Shown: in pieces, positions 23,326-32,685 of the stretch
Layout: every line of letters starts with the position of its first letter
Numbering within the stretch: the stretch's first letter is position 1
NCBI GenBank assembly: GCA_947593925.1
Contig: CANQDU010000002.1
Location: 124,001-188,000, forward strand
Direction: 5' to 3'
Source: an uncultured Clostridia bacterium
GTDB lineage: Bacteria > Bacillota > Clostridia > Oscillospirales > JAAYOS01
DNA length: 64,000 bases
Position numbers and translations under genes: made by a program
Notes under the pieces: generated by a model
Told to the model about the DNA's origin: nothing
Seen by the model: the letters and a program-made list of their open reading frames with translations, nothing else
Database searches by the model: none

Positions 23326-25311
23326 ATGGAAGCGAAATTTTCGCTCAGAGTGCTTCTCCGCTCGCCGATAAAGACCTTCGTTACGTTCCTGCTGCTTACG
23401 GCGGTGAGCGCAGCTTTTGTCGGCAGGGGAGCGGAGTTTGTGACGACGCTCCGCGCCGTCGGCTCGGCGGAGGGATACTACGAGGCCGGCGGAACCGTCC
23501 GCGCCACGCAGGAAAACTACGAAAGCTACGAGCTGTATTCGCCGGAGTTTTTCCCGGAGTTTATGCCGCTCACGCAGGAGGCGGTGGACGCGGTGCGAAG
23601 CTCGAAGTATGTGGAGCGGAGCGAGATACGCCGCACGGCGGGCGGCAGAACGTCGGACGAGTATTTCGACGTAGTAGAACAGCCGCTCTATGAGGCGGCC
23701 ACAAACGGAAGCGGCGAGCTGCTGGGCGACGATCTGCGCGGGTGCGCGGCGGCGCTCATAGCGTCCTGCACGGATGTGAGCCGCGAGACGGTGAAGCATC
23801 TCAACGGCGTCGAGACGCCGGGTCATCTCGACGCTGAGATAAGGGTCGAAGAACTTGTAGCGGGAATGCCGCAGTGGAACGGTGAGGGGCGGGAGCTTGT
23901 CTTAAAGTCCTTTGCCCGAGGCTGGAAGGAGTCGGAGACGTGGTTTTCCGACCCGGAGGTGTCCGAATGGGGCAAATACAGCGTAGATAATTCTGCCATA
24001 GTCGACCAGATAGTGCCTGGACACCGATACTTTTTGGTCGTGGAGGCGGAGAGCATAGGTCAGCGCCCCGCTTCGGACGAGAGAAAGCTGAGTACGAAGG
24101 TGGACTATCCGCTCATAGACCTGACGCGACTCGAGGAGGAGCACGGCACGGACGACTGGCGCGCGGCGCTCGCCGACCCGGAGAAATACGGGCTTGTCAG
24201 GTTCAAGGGCGACAACAGCTACCCCTCCACACGGGATATAAAGGACAAACAGCTCGTCTCGGTCGAGACCTATATGGAGCGGCTGAACTTCAACGCGCAC
24301 ACGCAGGAGCTCGTCTACACCGGGGACATGGCGGGCCTCGTGCGCTTCCGGGACGGCAAGGAGTACATCGCGGAGGGACGGGCGCTCGAACCCTCGGACA
24401 GCGGGAACGTCTGCGTCGTGAATGCTCTGTGGGCGCAGCAGAACGGCTTCGCGGTCGGGGACAGCGTGGAGTTCACGGTGAGCGCGGACACGATGATGCA
24501 CAGCGGAAAGCTGTTCGCGCGCCGTCTGCCCGTCGTGGACGGGTACATGCCGGACATCGCCTTTCTTGAAATACAGGCATACAGTGACCTCGGTCTCGAG
24601 CCGGTAAAAGAGACATTCGAGATAGTCGGACTGTGGGCGGACAGCATCACGTCGCTCCGCGAGCGCGACCCTTACGCATACCCGATAAACACGGTGTTCC
24701 TGCCGGAGGACGCTTACCCGTGGCCGGACGGCGCAGAGCAGCCGCTGATGCCCTCGACCTTCAGCTTTACTTTGAAGCACCCGGGAGACGCGGAGAAGAT
24801 AGAGAGCGAGCTTTCGCAGACGCTCGCGGAGCTCGGGTACGGGCTTGCGATAGACGACATGGGCTATGCGGAGACGCGCCATTCGCTCGAGATGATGAAG
24901 ACGTCGGCGCTTGTCGGCTTTGCCGCCATGAGCGGGGCGCTGATGCTCGCCCTCGCGGTTGCGGTCTACCTCTTTATCACGCGCAGAAAGCAGGACTATG
25001 CCGTGATGAGAGCGATGGGGACGTCTGTACGCCGCGCGAATATGTCGCTCCTTACGGGACTTCTCATCCTCGCGGCAGCGGCGGTATGCGTCGGATGCGC
25101 GGCGGCGACGGTCATAACGCGGGACGCCGGAGCGGAGCTCGCCGCGCGGCTTACGGAGATAACCGGCGAGGATGTCCGCGCGACGCTCTCGTATCCGACG
25201 GTGTGCGCGTTCGGCGCGGGAGAAATAGTCCTGCTGATGCTCTTTGCGGCGCTCGGACTGCGCCGCGTCGGCAGAAAGCCGCCGCTCGAACTGCTTCAGG
25301 GCGAAAAATAA
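23326..25311 (+). CDS. ABC transporter permease, FtsX/MacB family
   Basis: 661 residues. A first transmembrane helix (about 17-33) is followed by roughly 500 residues outside the membrane, then three C-terminal helices (SALVGFAAMSGALMLALAVAVYLFITRR; LTGLLILAAAAVCVGCAAAT; FGAGEIVLLMLFAALGL). RRKQDYAVMRAMGTSVRR is the coupling segment typical of FtsX/MacB permeases. Pairs with the ATPase and second permease that follow. Likely a mechanotransmission-type exporter for an envelope substrate rather than an importer. Confidence 0.88.
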   Translation: MEAKFSLRVLLRSPIKTFVTFLLLTAVSAAFVGRGAEFVTTLRAVGSAEGYYEAGGTVRATQENYESYELYSPEFFPEFMPLTQEAVDAVRSSKYVERSEIRRTAGGRTSDEYFDVVEQPLYEAATNGSGELLGDDLRGCAAALIASCTDVSRETVKHLNGVETPGHLDAEIRVEELVAGMPQWNGEGRELVLKSFARGWKESETWFSDPEVSEWGKYSVDNSAIVDQIVPGHRYFLVVEAESIGQRPASDERKLSTKVDYPLIDLTRLEEEHGTDDWRAALADPEKYGLVRFKGDNSYPSTRDIKDKQLVSVETYMERLNFNAHTQELVYTGDMAGLVRFRDGKEYIAEGRALEPSDSGNVCVVNALWAQQNGFAVGDSVEFTVSADTMMHSGKLFARRLPVVDGYMPDIAFLEIQAYSDLGLEPVKETFEIVGLWADSITSLRERDPYAYPINTVFLPEDAYPWPDGAEQPLMPSTFSFTLKHPGDAEKIESELSQTLAELGYGLAIDDMGYAETRHSLEMMKTSALVGFAAMSGALMLALAVAVYLFITRRKQDYAVMRAMGTSVRRANMSLLTGLLILAAAAVCVGCAAATVITRDAGAELAARLTEITGEDVRATLSYPTVCAFGAGEIVLLMLFAALGLRRVGRKPPLELLQGEK

Positions 25312-25327
25312 CGGAGGTGGAAAGAAA

Positions 25328-25993
25328 ATGGCAGTCATTTCGCTTAAAAACGTGACCTACAGCTACAAGGGCGCGGCGAAACCCGCGGTAAACTCGGTCT
25401 CCTGCGACTTCGAGGCGGGAACGCTGTACGCCGTCGTCGGCCCGAGCGGGTCGGGCAAGAGCACGCTTCTCGCGCTGCTCGCGGGGCTCGACCTGCCAGA
25501 CGAGGGGGAGGTCCTGTTCGGCGGGGAGAGCATCGCGGCGCACGACCTCGACCTCTACCGCCGCGAGTACATCTCGATGATATTTCAGGCGTTCCGACTG
25601 TTCCCGCTGCTCACCGCCCTTGAGAACGTGTGCTATCCGCTCGAACTCGTCGGCGTAAAGAGCGCGGAGGCAAAGCGGAGGGCGCGGGAGCTGCTCGCAA
25701 GCGTCGGCATAACCGAGGAGGAGATGCGGCGATTCCCGGCAAACCTCTCCGGCGGACAGCAGCAGCGCGTCGCGATAGCGAGGGCGCTCGCCTCCGGCGC
25801 GAAGGTGATACTCGCCGACGAGCCTACAGGCAACCTCGACGTCGAGAACACGCAGACGGTCATAGACATCCTCGCCTCGCTCGCGGACGAGCAGGACTAC
25901 TGCGTGATAGTCGTCACCCACGACGCGGAGGTGGCGGACATGACAGACGTTGTCTACCGTATGAAGGACGGTGTGCTTACGCGCGAGAGGTGA
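25328..25993 (+). CDS. ABC transporter ATP-binding protein (LolD/MacB type)
   Basis: 221-residue ATPase. Walker A GPSGSGKST, Q-loop in ISMIFQAFRLFPLLTALENV, signature LSGGQQQRVAIARALA, Walker B VILADEP followed by TGNLD, and the switch histidine VVTHD. The TGNLD D-loop is the mark of LolD/MacB/FtsE-type exporters. CGGAGGTG precedes the ATG at 25328, which gives the family N-terminus MAVISLKNVTYSY; the upstream open frame is spurious. Confidence 0.94.
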   Translation: MAVISLKNVTYSYKGAAKPAVNSVSCDFEAGTLYAVVGPSGSGKSTLLALLAGLDLPDEGEVLFGGESIAAHDLDLYRREYISMIFQAFRLFPLLTALENVCYPLELVGVKSAEAKRRARELLASVGITEEEMRRFPANLSGGQQQRVAIARALASGAKVILADEPTGNLDVENTQTVIDILASLADEQDYCVIVVTHDAEVADMTDVVYRMKDGVLTRER

Positions 25994-25997
25994 CATT

Positions 25998-27218
25998 ATG
26001 GTGACAAAGTATGTTCTGCGGCATATCCCGCGCGCGCCGCTGAGAAGTCTGCTTTCGCTCCTGCTTGCGGCGGCGCTCACGGCCTCGCTCGGGCAGTTTA
26101 TCGCGATAGTCCGCTCAAACCGCGCGCTCGTGGGTGAGATGTACGACACGGCGGAGGTGTACGCCTCGCCCGCGAACCGTTCCGGGGTCGTCGTGACGAA
26201 TATTCCGTTCGGAGCGGTCGACCTCCTGCTCGCGGCGGACTTCTCAAGCGGATTCTACGGCGAGTCTACGGGTCAGTGTTACTGGGTGACGCCGGCGCTT
26301 GAGGACGGCGCCGCCTCCCTGTACGCCACGACCGACCCGGAGCTTTTCGGCAGAGCCGCCGGACTGACCTACGCCGAGGGGTACGGCGCGGACGTGTTTG
26401 CCGCGTCGCGTGACAACGTGTGTTTTCTAAGCGAGACGGCGCTTGACAGGCTTGGGCTGAAGCTCGGGGACGAGGTGAATCTCAGCGGCGCGGACGGGTC
26501 TCTCCGCCGGATATATGCGAATATATACGGCAACGCTTTCATGGAAGGGGCGAGGTTTACCGTCATAGGCTCCTTTAGGACGGGGCTTGGCGACTACGAC
26601 GTCCTTATGCCGTGGGGTACGATAAAGAGACTGTATGACAGATTCTATCCAGGGTCGAGCGACGGAGATGGAACCATGCAGACTGCGGTACAGTTCCGCG
26701 TGCGAAACGACCTCCTGCGCGACGAGCGCGCTTACCGCGACAGTCCGAACGAGCTGCTTGCAAAGTCGTCGTCGCAGAGGATATCAGAGCTCACCCTCCG
26801 CTTCTTTGACGACGAGGTAAAGAACGTCATAAAGCCGCTCGAGGAGAACACCGACCTGCTCGAGCTGCTGCTTCCGTTCGTCGGCGCGGCGGTCGTCATG
26901 ATAGGCGCGGCGATACCGGGGCTTGTAATATTGCAGTCCTCGAAGGAGGCGGCGACGATGCGCGCGCTCGGCACGACGCGCAGGCGAGTTATGGCCATGC
27001 TCGTGTGCGAGCAGATGCTTCTCACGCTCGCGGGGCTGGCGCTCGGAGTATTCGGACTTTTCGCAGCGCACGGCTTCGGGCATGAGGCGGCGGCAGACCT
27101 CGCCGGAGCTTACGGGTACTTCGCGGCATGCGCTCTGCTGTCGGCGGCGGTATGTATTGCGGCGTCGGCATTCGTGAGCGCGGGGAGCGCGCTGAAGCTT
27201 TTGCAGTCCGGGGAATGA
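25998..27218 (+). CDS. ABC transporter permease, FtsX family (second subunit)
   Basis: 406 residues with the same plan as the first permease: an N-terminal helix (LRSLLSLLLAAALTASLGQFIA), about 250 residues outside, then three helices (LLLPFVGAAVVMIGAAIPGLVI; LVCEQMLLTLAGLALGVFGLF; AACALLSAAVCIAASAF). SSKEAATMRALGTTRRRVMAM is the coupling region. Chosen start ATG 25998 with GAGAGGTGA before it. With the preceding two genes it forms a heterodimeric exporter. Confidence 0.88.
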   Translation: MVTKYVLRHIPRAPLRSLLSLLLAAALTASLGQFIAIVRSNRALVGEMYDTAEVYASPANRSGVVVTNIPFGAVDLLLAADFSSGFYGESTGQCYWVTPALEDGAASLYATTDPELFGRAAGLTYAEGYGADVFAASRDNVCFLSETALDRLGLKLGDEVNLSGADGSLRRIYANIYGNAFMEGARFTVIGSFRTGLGDYDVLMPWGTIKRLYDRFYPGSSDGDGTMQTAVQFRVRNDLLRDERAYRDSPNELLAKSSSQRISELTLRFFDDEVKNVIKPLEENTDLLELLLPFVGAAVVMIGAAIPGLVILQSSKEAATMRALGTTRRRVMAMLVCEQMLLTLAGLALGVFGLFAAHGFGHEAAADLAGAYGYFAACALLSAAVCIAASAFVSAGSALKLLQSGE

Positions 27219-27234
27219 AACGGAGGAACGGAAT

Positions 27235-27813
27235 ATGAAGAAACTCGTTCTGTTTATTCTGATATTCGCGCTTGCGCTGCAAGCGGCGGGATGCGCGGAA
27301 GAAACGTCCGGGACGTCGGAAGTCCCGTCGGCGGAGGTAAGCTCTGCGGCAGAGGAGACCGTGCCGGGGGAGACCGACCCGTCGGAGGAGCAAAGCTCCG
27401 AGCCGGGTCTGAGCGTGGCGGAGATATACGACCACCGCTTGACGGTAGTGACCGATCCCTTGATTATGAGCTACCTTCTTCAGGAGCAGATAGACAGGCG
27501 TCCGTCGCCCGGGCTGTGCGTAGACGCGGAGGACATGAGCGGCTTCCACTTCTACCTGTACAAATATCTGCCGGAGCTCAAGGTGATAGCGATAGTGGTG
27601 AGGAGCGAGGGCTGGGAGGACGTCTTTTTCTCGACAAGCACCGCAGAGGAGCTGGGCATGGACGTGGACATACAGCCGCCGGAGGCTCTCGACGGGCTTG
27701 ACACCCCGCTTGACGGCGAGCAGATGGGCGATCTGAAGGCTTTCTGCGAAGACACGGGCGGACTCGTGGCGTTTATAACAGAGGTTCCGACGCCCGCACC
27801 GTCGGGCAAGTAG
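27235..27813 (+). CDS. Lipoprotein, unknown function
   Basis: 192 residues with a lipoprotein signal: KKLVLFILIFALALQAAGC, modified cysteine at about 20. A Ser/Glu/Pro-rich linker follows (about 22-58), then a 130-residue domain I do not recognise (SVAEIYDHRLTVVTDPLIMS...). GGAGGA precedes the ATG. It is the last gene of the ECF-ABC operon and may be the outer partner or substrate-binding part of the exporter; this is inferred from position only. Confidence 0.78.
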   Translation: MKKLVLFILIFALALQAAGCAEETSGTSEVPSAEVSSAAEETVPGETDPSEEQSSEPGLSVAEIYDHRLTVVTDPLIMSYLLQEQIDRRPSPGLCVDAEDMSGFHFYLYKYLPELKVIAIVVRSEGWEDVFFSTSTAEELGMDVDIQPPEALDGLDTPLDGEQMGDLKAFCEDTGGLVAFITEVPTPAPSGK

Positions 27814-27854
27814 GCGGCGCTTACGCGGAACGCCGCGCAGTCTAGCAGGATACG

Positions 27855-27883
27855 TTGACACTCCGAATAAATTGTGGTAAACT
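27855..27883 (+). promoter_or_regulatory. Promoter of the esterase gene
   Basis: TTGACA (27855-27860), 17 bases, TAAACT (27878-27883). The leader carries a perfect 8-pair stem (GGCCGAGG / CCTCGGCC, 27903-27924) just ahead of the ribosome site; its purpose is unknown. Confidence 0.6.
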
Positions 27884-27954
27884 TTTCTAAAAGGATGAAG
27901 CGGGCCGAGGCGTTTGCCTCGGCCGAACGACGATTTAAAAAGGGGAGTGGGCTT

Positions 27955-29139
27955 ATGTCAAGGCTTGAAAAGGTCAGATTCACGTTCTCGCCGGAGAGCT
28001 TTCGGGGCGAGATAAAGCACGTCGGGATAGTAGGAACGTTCCTGTTCTACAACAGCAACCTCACCGGCAACACCTGCGAGACCGGCATGGGCGACAACAA
28101 GGAGTTCTTCCCGCCCCACATGTACAAAGAGGGCATGGAGCGCATCGGAATGGGCTGCTATGAGGAGATGGAGCTTCGGGACGGCGTCTACACCGTCGAA
28201 TTTATGCTCCCGCCCGGACTTTACAACTACCGCTTCGCGATAAACGCGGAGCTCGAGGAGGGCGAGCCGGACTTCCGCAGCGGAAGGTTACCGGCGGTGG
28301 GGCACGACGGGAAGATGCACGTTCTCTCGAAGGACACCGTGTACCTGCCCGACCCTGCAAATCCTCCGCTGATACCGACCGTCACCGGCGCGCAGGAGGA
28401 GAGCGTCCGCGTCGTCGGCACCTGCGCCGACCTGCCGTGGCTCCCCGGCGTGCCGGAGGAGAAGCGCGGCGCTGTCACCTACGTCTCCTACCTCGATGTG
28501 GACGGCAAGCCGCAGACGCTCGGCGTGTACCTCCCGGCAGGCTACGACCGCACGAAGACCTATCCCGCCGTGTTCGTCTCGCACGGCGGCGGCGGAAACG
28601 AGGCAGACTGGTTCCATCAGGGCGGCATCCACTGGAACATGGACACCCTTATCGCCGAGGGCAAGACCGAGGAAGCCATACTCGTCACGATGAACAACTC
28701 GGTCTACGGGTGGGACTTCGAGAAGATAGCAAAGAACCTCTACGAGTGCGTCATCCCGTTTGTCCGCAAGCTGTTCCCGGTGTCCTGCGACCCGATGAAG
28801 AACGCTTTCTGCGGCCTCTCGATGGGCAGCATGACGACGCTGTACATGTACATGCACCACAACACGGCGTTCCACTACTACGGCGCGTTCAGCGGCGGCA
28901 TAGCGGGCGGAGAGCACTTCTCGCTCGACGACCCGAACCTCATGCAGAGGATGCTGCTCATTGGCTGCGCGGAGGAGGACATCGCGTGGAACTTCCGCGA
29001 GATCGGCGTTCCGCCGACGATAGACGAGCTTGAGAAGAAGGGCGTGCCGCACGTCACCTACTTCGTCCCCGGCGGGCACGACTGGTACTGCTGGCCGCAG
29101 ATGTTTACCGAGTTTGCAAAGAATATTCTCTGGAAATAA
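27955..29139 (+). CDS. Esterase D / feruloyl-esterase-like alpha/beta hydrolase
   Basis: 394 residues. The N-terminal 130 resemble the carbohydrate-binding-like beta domain found before esterases of this kind (YTVEFMLPPGLYNYRFAI). The hydrolase part has FVSHGGGGNEADWFHQGG, the nucleophile elbow CGLSMGSMTT, and a catalytic histidine in GGHDWYCW. Similar proteins remove ferulate or acetate from plant xylan, which suits a gut fermenter, but the absence of a signal peptide argues for action inside the cell on imported fragments. ATG 27955 is chosen for the AGGGGAG before it. Confidence 0.85.
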   Translation: MSRLEKVRFTFSPESFRGEIKHVGIVGTFLFYNSNLTGNTCETGMGDNKEFFPPHMYKEGMERIGMGCYEEMELRDGVYTVEFMLPPGLYNYRFAINAELEEGEPDFRSGRLPAVGHDGKMHVLSKDTVYLPDPANPPLIPTVTGAQEESVRVVGTCADLPWLPGVPEEKRGAVTYVSYLDVDGKPQTLGVYLPAGYDRTKTYPAVFVSHGGGGNEADWFHQGGIHWNMDTLIAEGKTEEAILVTMNNSVYGWDFEKIAKNLYECVIPFVRKLFPVSCDPMKNAFCGLSMGSMTTLYMYMHHNTAFHYYGAFSGGIAGGEHFSLDDPNLMQRMLLIGCAEEDIAWNFREIGVPPTIDELEKKGVPHVTYFVPGGHDWYCWPQMFTEFAKNILWK

Positions 29140-29155
29140 AGGATTTTTCGAGTGA

Positions 29156-29197
29156 AAAGCCCGCTGCCGCTTCACACGTGAAGCGGCAGCGGGCTTT
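29156..29197. terminator. Bidirectional terminator between esterase and trpA
   Basis: AAAGCCCGCTGCCGCTTCAC, loop AC, mirrored by GTGAAGCGGCAGCGGGCTTT: 20 perfect pairs, with T-rich tail in the plus direction and A-rich start giving U-tract in the minus direction. Confidence 0.88.
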
Positions 29198-29207
29198 GTC
29201 TGCAGAT

Positions 29208-29984
29208 TTATACCTTTGATATCGCGGTTTTGACGCCGCGCACGAATTTTTCTATCTGCCCCGGCACGTCCGCGCCATATTTCTCGCAGAGCGAAACTAT
29301 TGCGGAGCCGATTATCACGCCGTCCGCGTACTGCGCCATCTCCGCCGCCTGCTCCGCGTTGGATATTCCGAAGCCTATCGCACAGGGAATGCCGCTTACC
29401 TTCTTCACGCGGGCTATCGAGGCGGCGATGTCGGTGCTTATGCTGCTCCGCGCGCCGGTCACGCCGAGCGAGGATACGCAGTAGAGAAATCCCCGAGCCT
29501 CGCGCGCTATCGTTTCGGCGCGTGCGTCGGAGGTCGGCGCTATCATCGAGATGAGGTCGAGACCGTACTTGCGGCAGAGCGGAAGGAACTCGTCCCGCTC
29601 CTCAAACGGCACGTCCGGGATGATGAACCCGTCCATGCCGATATCCGCGCTCTTTGCGATGAACCGCTCCGAGCCGTAGGAGAAGAGCACGTTCGCGTAG
29701 GTCATGAAAACCATCGGAACCTTCACGGTCTTACGGAGCTCACGCACCATGTCAAATACCCTGTCGGTCGTCGTTCCGGCGGCGAGCGCGCGGAGGTTCG
29801 CGTTTATAATGGTCGCGCCCTCTGCCGTCGGGTCGGAGAAGGGGATGCCGAGCTCTATGAGGTCGGCTCCGGCGCGCTCCATGGCGCGCACCGTCTCCGC
29901 CGTCACGTCGAGCGACGGGTCGCCGCAGGTTATGAACGGGATGAACGCCTTCCCGTGGTCGAATGCCCGTGAAATGTTACTCAT
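29208..29984 (-). CDS. trpA: Tryptophan synthase alpha chain
   Basis: 258 residues; cleaves indole-3-glycerol phosphate to indole and glyceraldehyde 3-phosphate in the alpha2beta2 complex. Motifs: [31 protein letters not shown] with catalytic Glu and Asp, [12 protein letters not shown], and [16 protein letters not shown] 29984 (GAGGTGAG before it) is preferred to the GTG four codons earlier; it overlaps the end of trpB by eight bases. Last gene of trpEGDCFBA. Confidence 0.96.
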   Translation of the reverse strand: MSNISRAFDHGKAFIPFITCGDPSLDVTAETVRAMERAGADLIELGIPFSDPTAEGATIINANLRALAAGTTTDRVFDMVRELRKTVKVPMVFMTYANVLFSYGSERFIAKSADIGMDGFIIPDVPFEERDEFLPLCRKYGLDLISMIAPTSDARAETIAREARGFLYCVSSLGVTGARSSISTDIAASIARVKKVSGIPCAIGFGISNAEQAAEMAQYADGVIIGSAIVSLCEKYGADVPGQIEKFVRGVKTAISKV

Positions 29985-31161
29985 AAAGCGACTCACCTCT
30001 GTATCTTGCTATCGCGGCGACGTCCTTGTCGCCCCGCCCGGAGATGTTGACGACGATGATGCTGTCCCGCGGCATTGTGGGCGCCAGCTTGCAGGCGTAG
30101 GAGACGGCGTGCGCGCTCTCGATGGCGGGGATTATCCCCTCTGTGCGGGAGAGATACTCGAACGCCGTGACCGCCTCCTCGTCGGTGACGGGGACGTACT
30201 CGGCTCTGCCGCTGTCGTGAAGCGCCGCATGCTCCGGGCCGATGCCGGGGTAATCAAGCCCGGCGGAGATGGAGTAGACCGGCGCTATCTGGCCGTACTC
30301 GTCCTGGCAGAAGTAGCTCTTCATGCCGTGGAAGATGCCGAGCCGCCCGGTGCTGATCGTCGCGGCGGTCTCGAAGGTATCTATGCCGCGCCCCGCCGCC
30401 TCACATCCGATGAGGCGGACGCTTTTGTCCTCTATGAAGTGGTAGAACGCGCCTATCGCGTTCGAGCCGCCGCCGACGCAGGCGATGACCGCGTCCGGCA
30501 GACGTCCCTCGCGCTCCGCGAGCTGCTGCTTTATCTCGCGGCTTATCACCGCCTGAAAGTCGCGCACCATGGTGGGGAAGGGGTGCGGACCCATCACCGA
30601 GCCGAGGACGTAGTGCGTATCGTCTATGCGGCGGGTCCACTCGCGGAAGGTCTCGCTCACCGCGTCCTTGAGGGTCTTGGTGCCGGTGTCTACGGGGTGT
30701 ACCTTCGCGCCGAGGAGCTTCATGCGGTAGACGTTCAGCGCCTGCCGCTCGCAGTCCTCACGGCCCATGAACACCTCGCACTCCATACCCATCATCGCGG
30801 CGACCGTCGCGGTCGCGACTCCGTGCTGACCCGCGCCGGTCTCGGCTATGACGCGCGTCTTGCCCATCCGCTTTGCGAGGAGCATCTGACCGAGGACGTT
30901 GTTTATCTTGTGCGCGCCGGTGTGGTTGAGATCCTCGCGCTTGAGGTATATCTTCGCGCCGCCGAGGTCGCGCGTCATCCTCTCTGCGTAGTAGAGGAGG
31001 CTAGGACGGCCGGCGTAGTTGCGGTAAAGCTCGTCGAGCTCCCGCAGGAACTCCGGGTCGTCCTTGTACTTCATATACGCCGCCTCGACCTCACTCACGG
31101 CGTTCATCAGCGTCTCGGGGATGTACTGCCCTCCGTGTATTCCAAATCTTCCCTTGCTCAT
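29977..31161 (-). CDS. trpB: Tryptophan synthase beta chain
   Basis: 394-residue PLP enzyme that joins indole and serine to tryptophan. [16 protein letters not shown] lysine in [37 protein letters not shown] phosphate loop and [12 protein letters not shown] identify the TrpB1 type. AAGGAGAG precedes the ATG. Confidence 0.97.
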   Translation of the reverse strand: MSKGRFGIHGGQYIPETLMNAVSEVEAAYMKYKDDPEFLRELDELYRNYAGRPSLLYYAERMTRDLGGAKIYLKREDLNHTGAHKINNVLGQMLLAKRMGKTRVIAETGAGQHGVATATVAAMMGMECEVFMGREDCERQALNVYRMKLLGAKVHPVDTGTKTLKDAVSETFREWTRRIDDTHYVLGSVMGPHPFPTMVRDFQAVISREIKQQLAEREGRLPDAVIACVGGGSNAIGAFYHFIEDKSVRLIGCEAAGRGIDTFETAATISTGRLGIFHGMKSYFCQDEYGQIAPVYSISAGLDYPGIGPEHAALHDSGRAEYVPVTDEEAVTAFEYLSRTEGIIPAIESAHAVSYACKLAPTMPRDSIIVVNISGRGDKDVAAIARYRGESLYE

Positions 31162-31246
31162 TGCAAACTCTCCTTATCGAGATTAAAACGATTATCGGCG
31201 GAGCTTACCCGCCATCCGCCGTGCGGCCGGACAAAAGTGCCGCCTT

Positions 31247-31867
31247 TCACCGGCGGGCGGCGGCGACCGCCGCCATGATCCTTCCCAAGTCCTTCTTTTT
31301 TTCGACCTCCACTCCGCTTGAGAGGTCGAGCCCGTAGGGATGGAGCGCCTCGACGGCGCGGGGAATGTTCTCCGGGGTCAGTCCGCCGGCGAGGATGAAG
31401 GGGCGCTTTATGCCGCGCGCGACGGACCAGTCAAACGTCTCGCCCGTGCCGTATCCGTTGTCGAGCAGGACAAGGTCGGCGGCGGAGGCTTCCGCCGCAG
31501 TAAGGTCTGCGGACGAACGAACCTTGAACGCCTTCCAGATTTGAACATCGCAACGCGCGGGTGCGCGCGTCACAAGTGAGCGGAGGTGCGCGATATACCC
31601 GTCGTCCTCGCTGCCGTGGAGCTGAACTGCCGAGACGGTCCCGTCGTTCAGAAGCGCCGCTACCTCCTCCGCGGGACGATCCACAAACACGCCTACGGGA
31701 GTAATACTGTCCGACAGTCCCGCGCGCAGTGCGCGGACCTGCTCCGGGGTAACGCTTCGGTGGCTCTTGGGAAAGTTGATGATAAAGCCGCACCAGTCGG
31801 GGAGGGCGCAGTTGACAAACTCAATGTCCTCCGGGCGGAACAGGCCGCATATCTTTATCTTAGTCAT
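31247..31867 (-). CDS. trpF: Phosphoribosylanthranilate isomerase
   Basis: 206-residue TIM barrel, isomerises PRA to CdRP. KIKICGLFRPEDI holds the catalytic cysteine, VGVFVDRP and VQLHGSED the middle strands, LLDNGYGTGETFDW the catalytic aspartate (usually DS/DT; here DN), and FILAGGLTPENIPRA the phosphate site. The true start is ATG 31867, overlapping the trpC stop as ATGA, with GGGAGG in trpC as ribosome site; the longer frame is spurious. Confidence 0.95.
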   Translation of the reverse strand: MTKIKICGLFRPEDIEFVNCALPDWCGFIINFPKSHRSVTPEQVRALRAGLSDSITPVGVFVDRPAEEVAALLNDGTVSAVQLHGSEDDGYIAHLRSLVTRAPARCDVQIWKAFKVRSSADLTAAEASAADLVLLDNGYGTGETFDWSVARGIKRPFILAGGLTPENIPRAVEALHPYGLDLSSGVEVEKKKDLGRIMAAVAAARR

Positions 31868-32658
31868 CCCGCCGCCTCCCGCATTTTGCGGAGGAGACCG
31901 GCCCGGTCCTCGGAGCGCATCAGCATCTCGCCGACAAGTACGGCGTCCGCGCCGATTTTCCGCAATACTTCGACGTCCTCCGGGCGGGAGACGCCGCTCT
32001 CCACCACGTACACGCGCTCGGGAGGGATAAGCTCCCGCAGCCGGGCGGCGTTGGAGAAGTCCACCGAAAAGTCCTTCAGGTTGCGGTTGTTTACCCCGAT
32101 TATCTCTGCCCCGGCGCTGACGGCGGAGCGCACCTCCGCCTCGTCGTGCGCCTCTACAAGCGCGGAAAGCCCGAGAGACGAGCAGAGTTCGAGGTATTTT
32201 GATACCGTTTCGGTATCGAGCAGGGCGCATATGAGCAGCACGGCGTCCGCGCCCATCGCCTTGGCTTCATATATCTGGTACTCGTCTACGGTAAAATCCT
32301 TGCGGAGCATGGGTATATTTACCTCCGCGCGGATCTCCCCGAATATCTCGTCGGAGCCCAAAAACCACTTCGGTTCCGTCAGACAGGACAGCGCGTCCGC
32401 CCCGGCTGACTCGTACTCCCGGACTATCTCGAGATAGGGGAAGGACGGCGCTATCAGTCCCTTGGAGGGGGACGCGCGCTTGACCTCGCATATAAAGGAC
32501 AGTCCCGGCTTTTTCAGGGCGTCGGAAAAGGCTGTGCCATCGCCCCCCGCGCTGTTTTCCGCAAGCGCCCGCAGCTTGTCCAGGGGAAGCTCTGCCTTCT
32601 TTGCCGCCACACGCTCTCTCGCGTGAGCCGCAAGCCGGTCTAAAATCGTTTGACTCAT
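31864..32658 (-). CDS. trpC: Indole-3-glycerol phosphate synthase
   Basis: 264-residue TIM barrel that closes the indole ring from CdRP. SFICEVKRASPSKG, LSCLTEPKWFLGS, MLRKDFTVDEYQIYEA, GVNNRNLKDFSVD and VVESGVSRPEDV are the family signatures. ATG 32658 with AGGTGA before it; a GTG three codons earlier is less likely. Overlaps trpF by four bases. Confidence 0.96.
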   Translation of the reverse strand: MSQTILDRLAAHARERVAAKKAELPLDKLRALAENSAGGDGTAFSDALKKPGLSFICEVKRASPSKGLIAPSFPYLEIVREYESAGADALSCLTEPKWFLGSDEIFGEIRAEVNIPMLRKDFTVDEYQIYEAKAMGADAVLLICALLDTETVSKYLELCSSLGLSALVEAHDEAEVRSAVSAGAEIIGVNNRNLKDFSVDFSNAARLRELIPPERVYVVESGVSRPEDVEVLRKIGADAVLVGEMLMRSEDRAGLLRKMREAAG

Positions 32659-32685
32659 CGTTATCACCTGAAAATCGCTTTGGGA

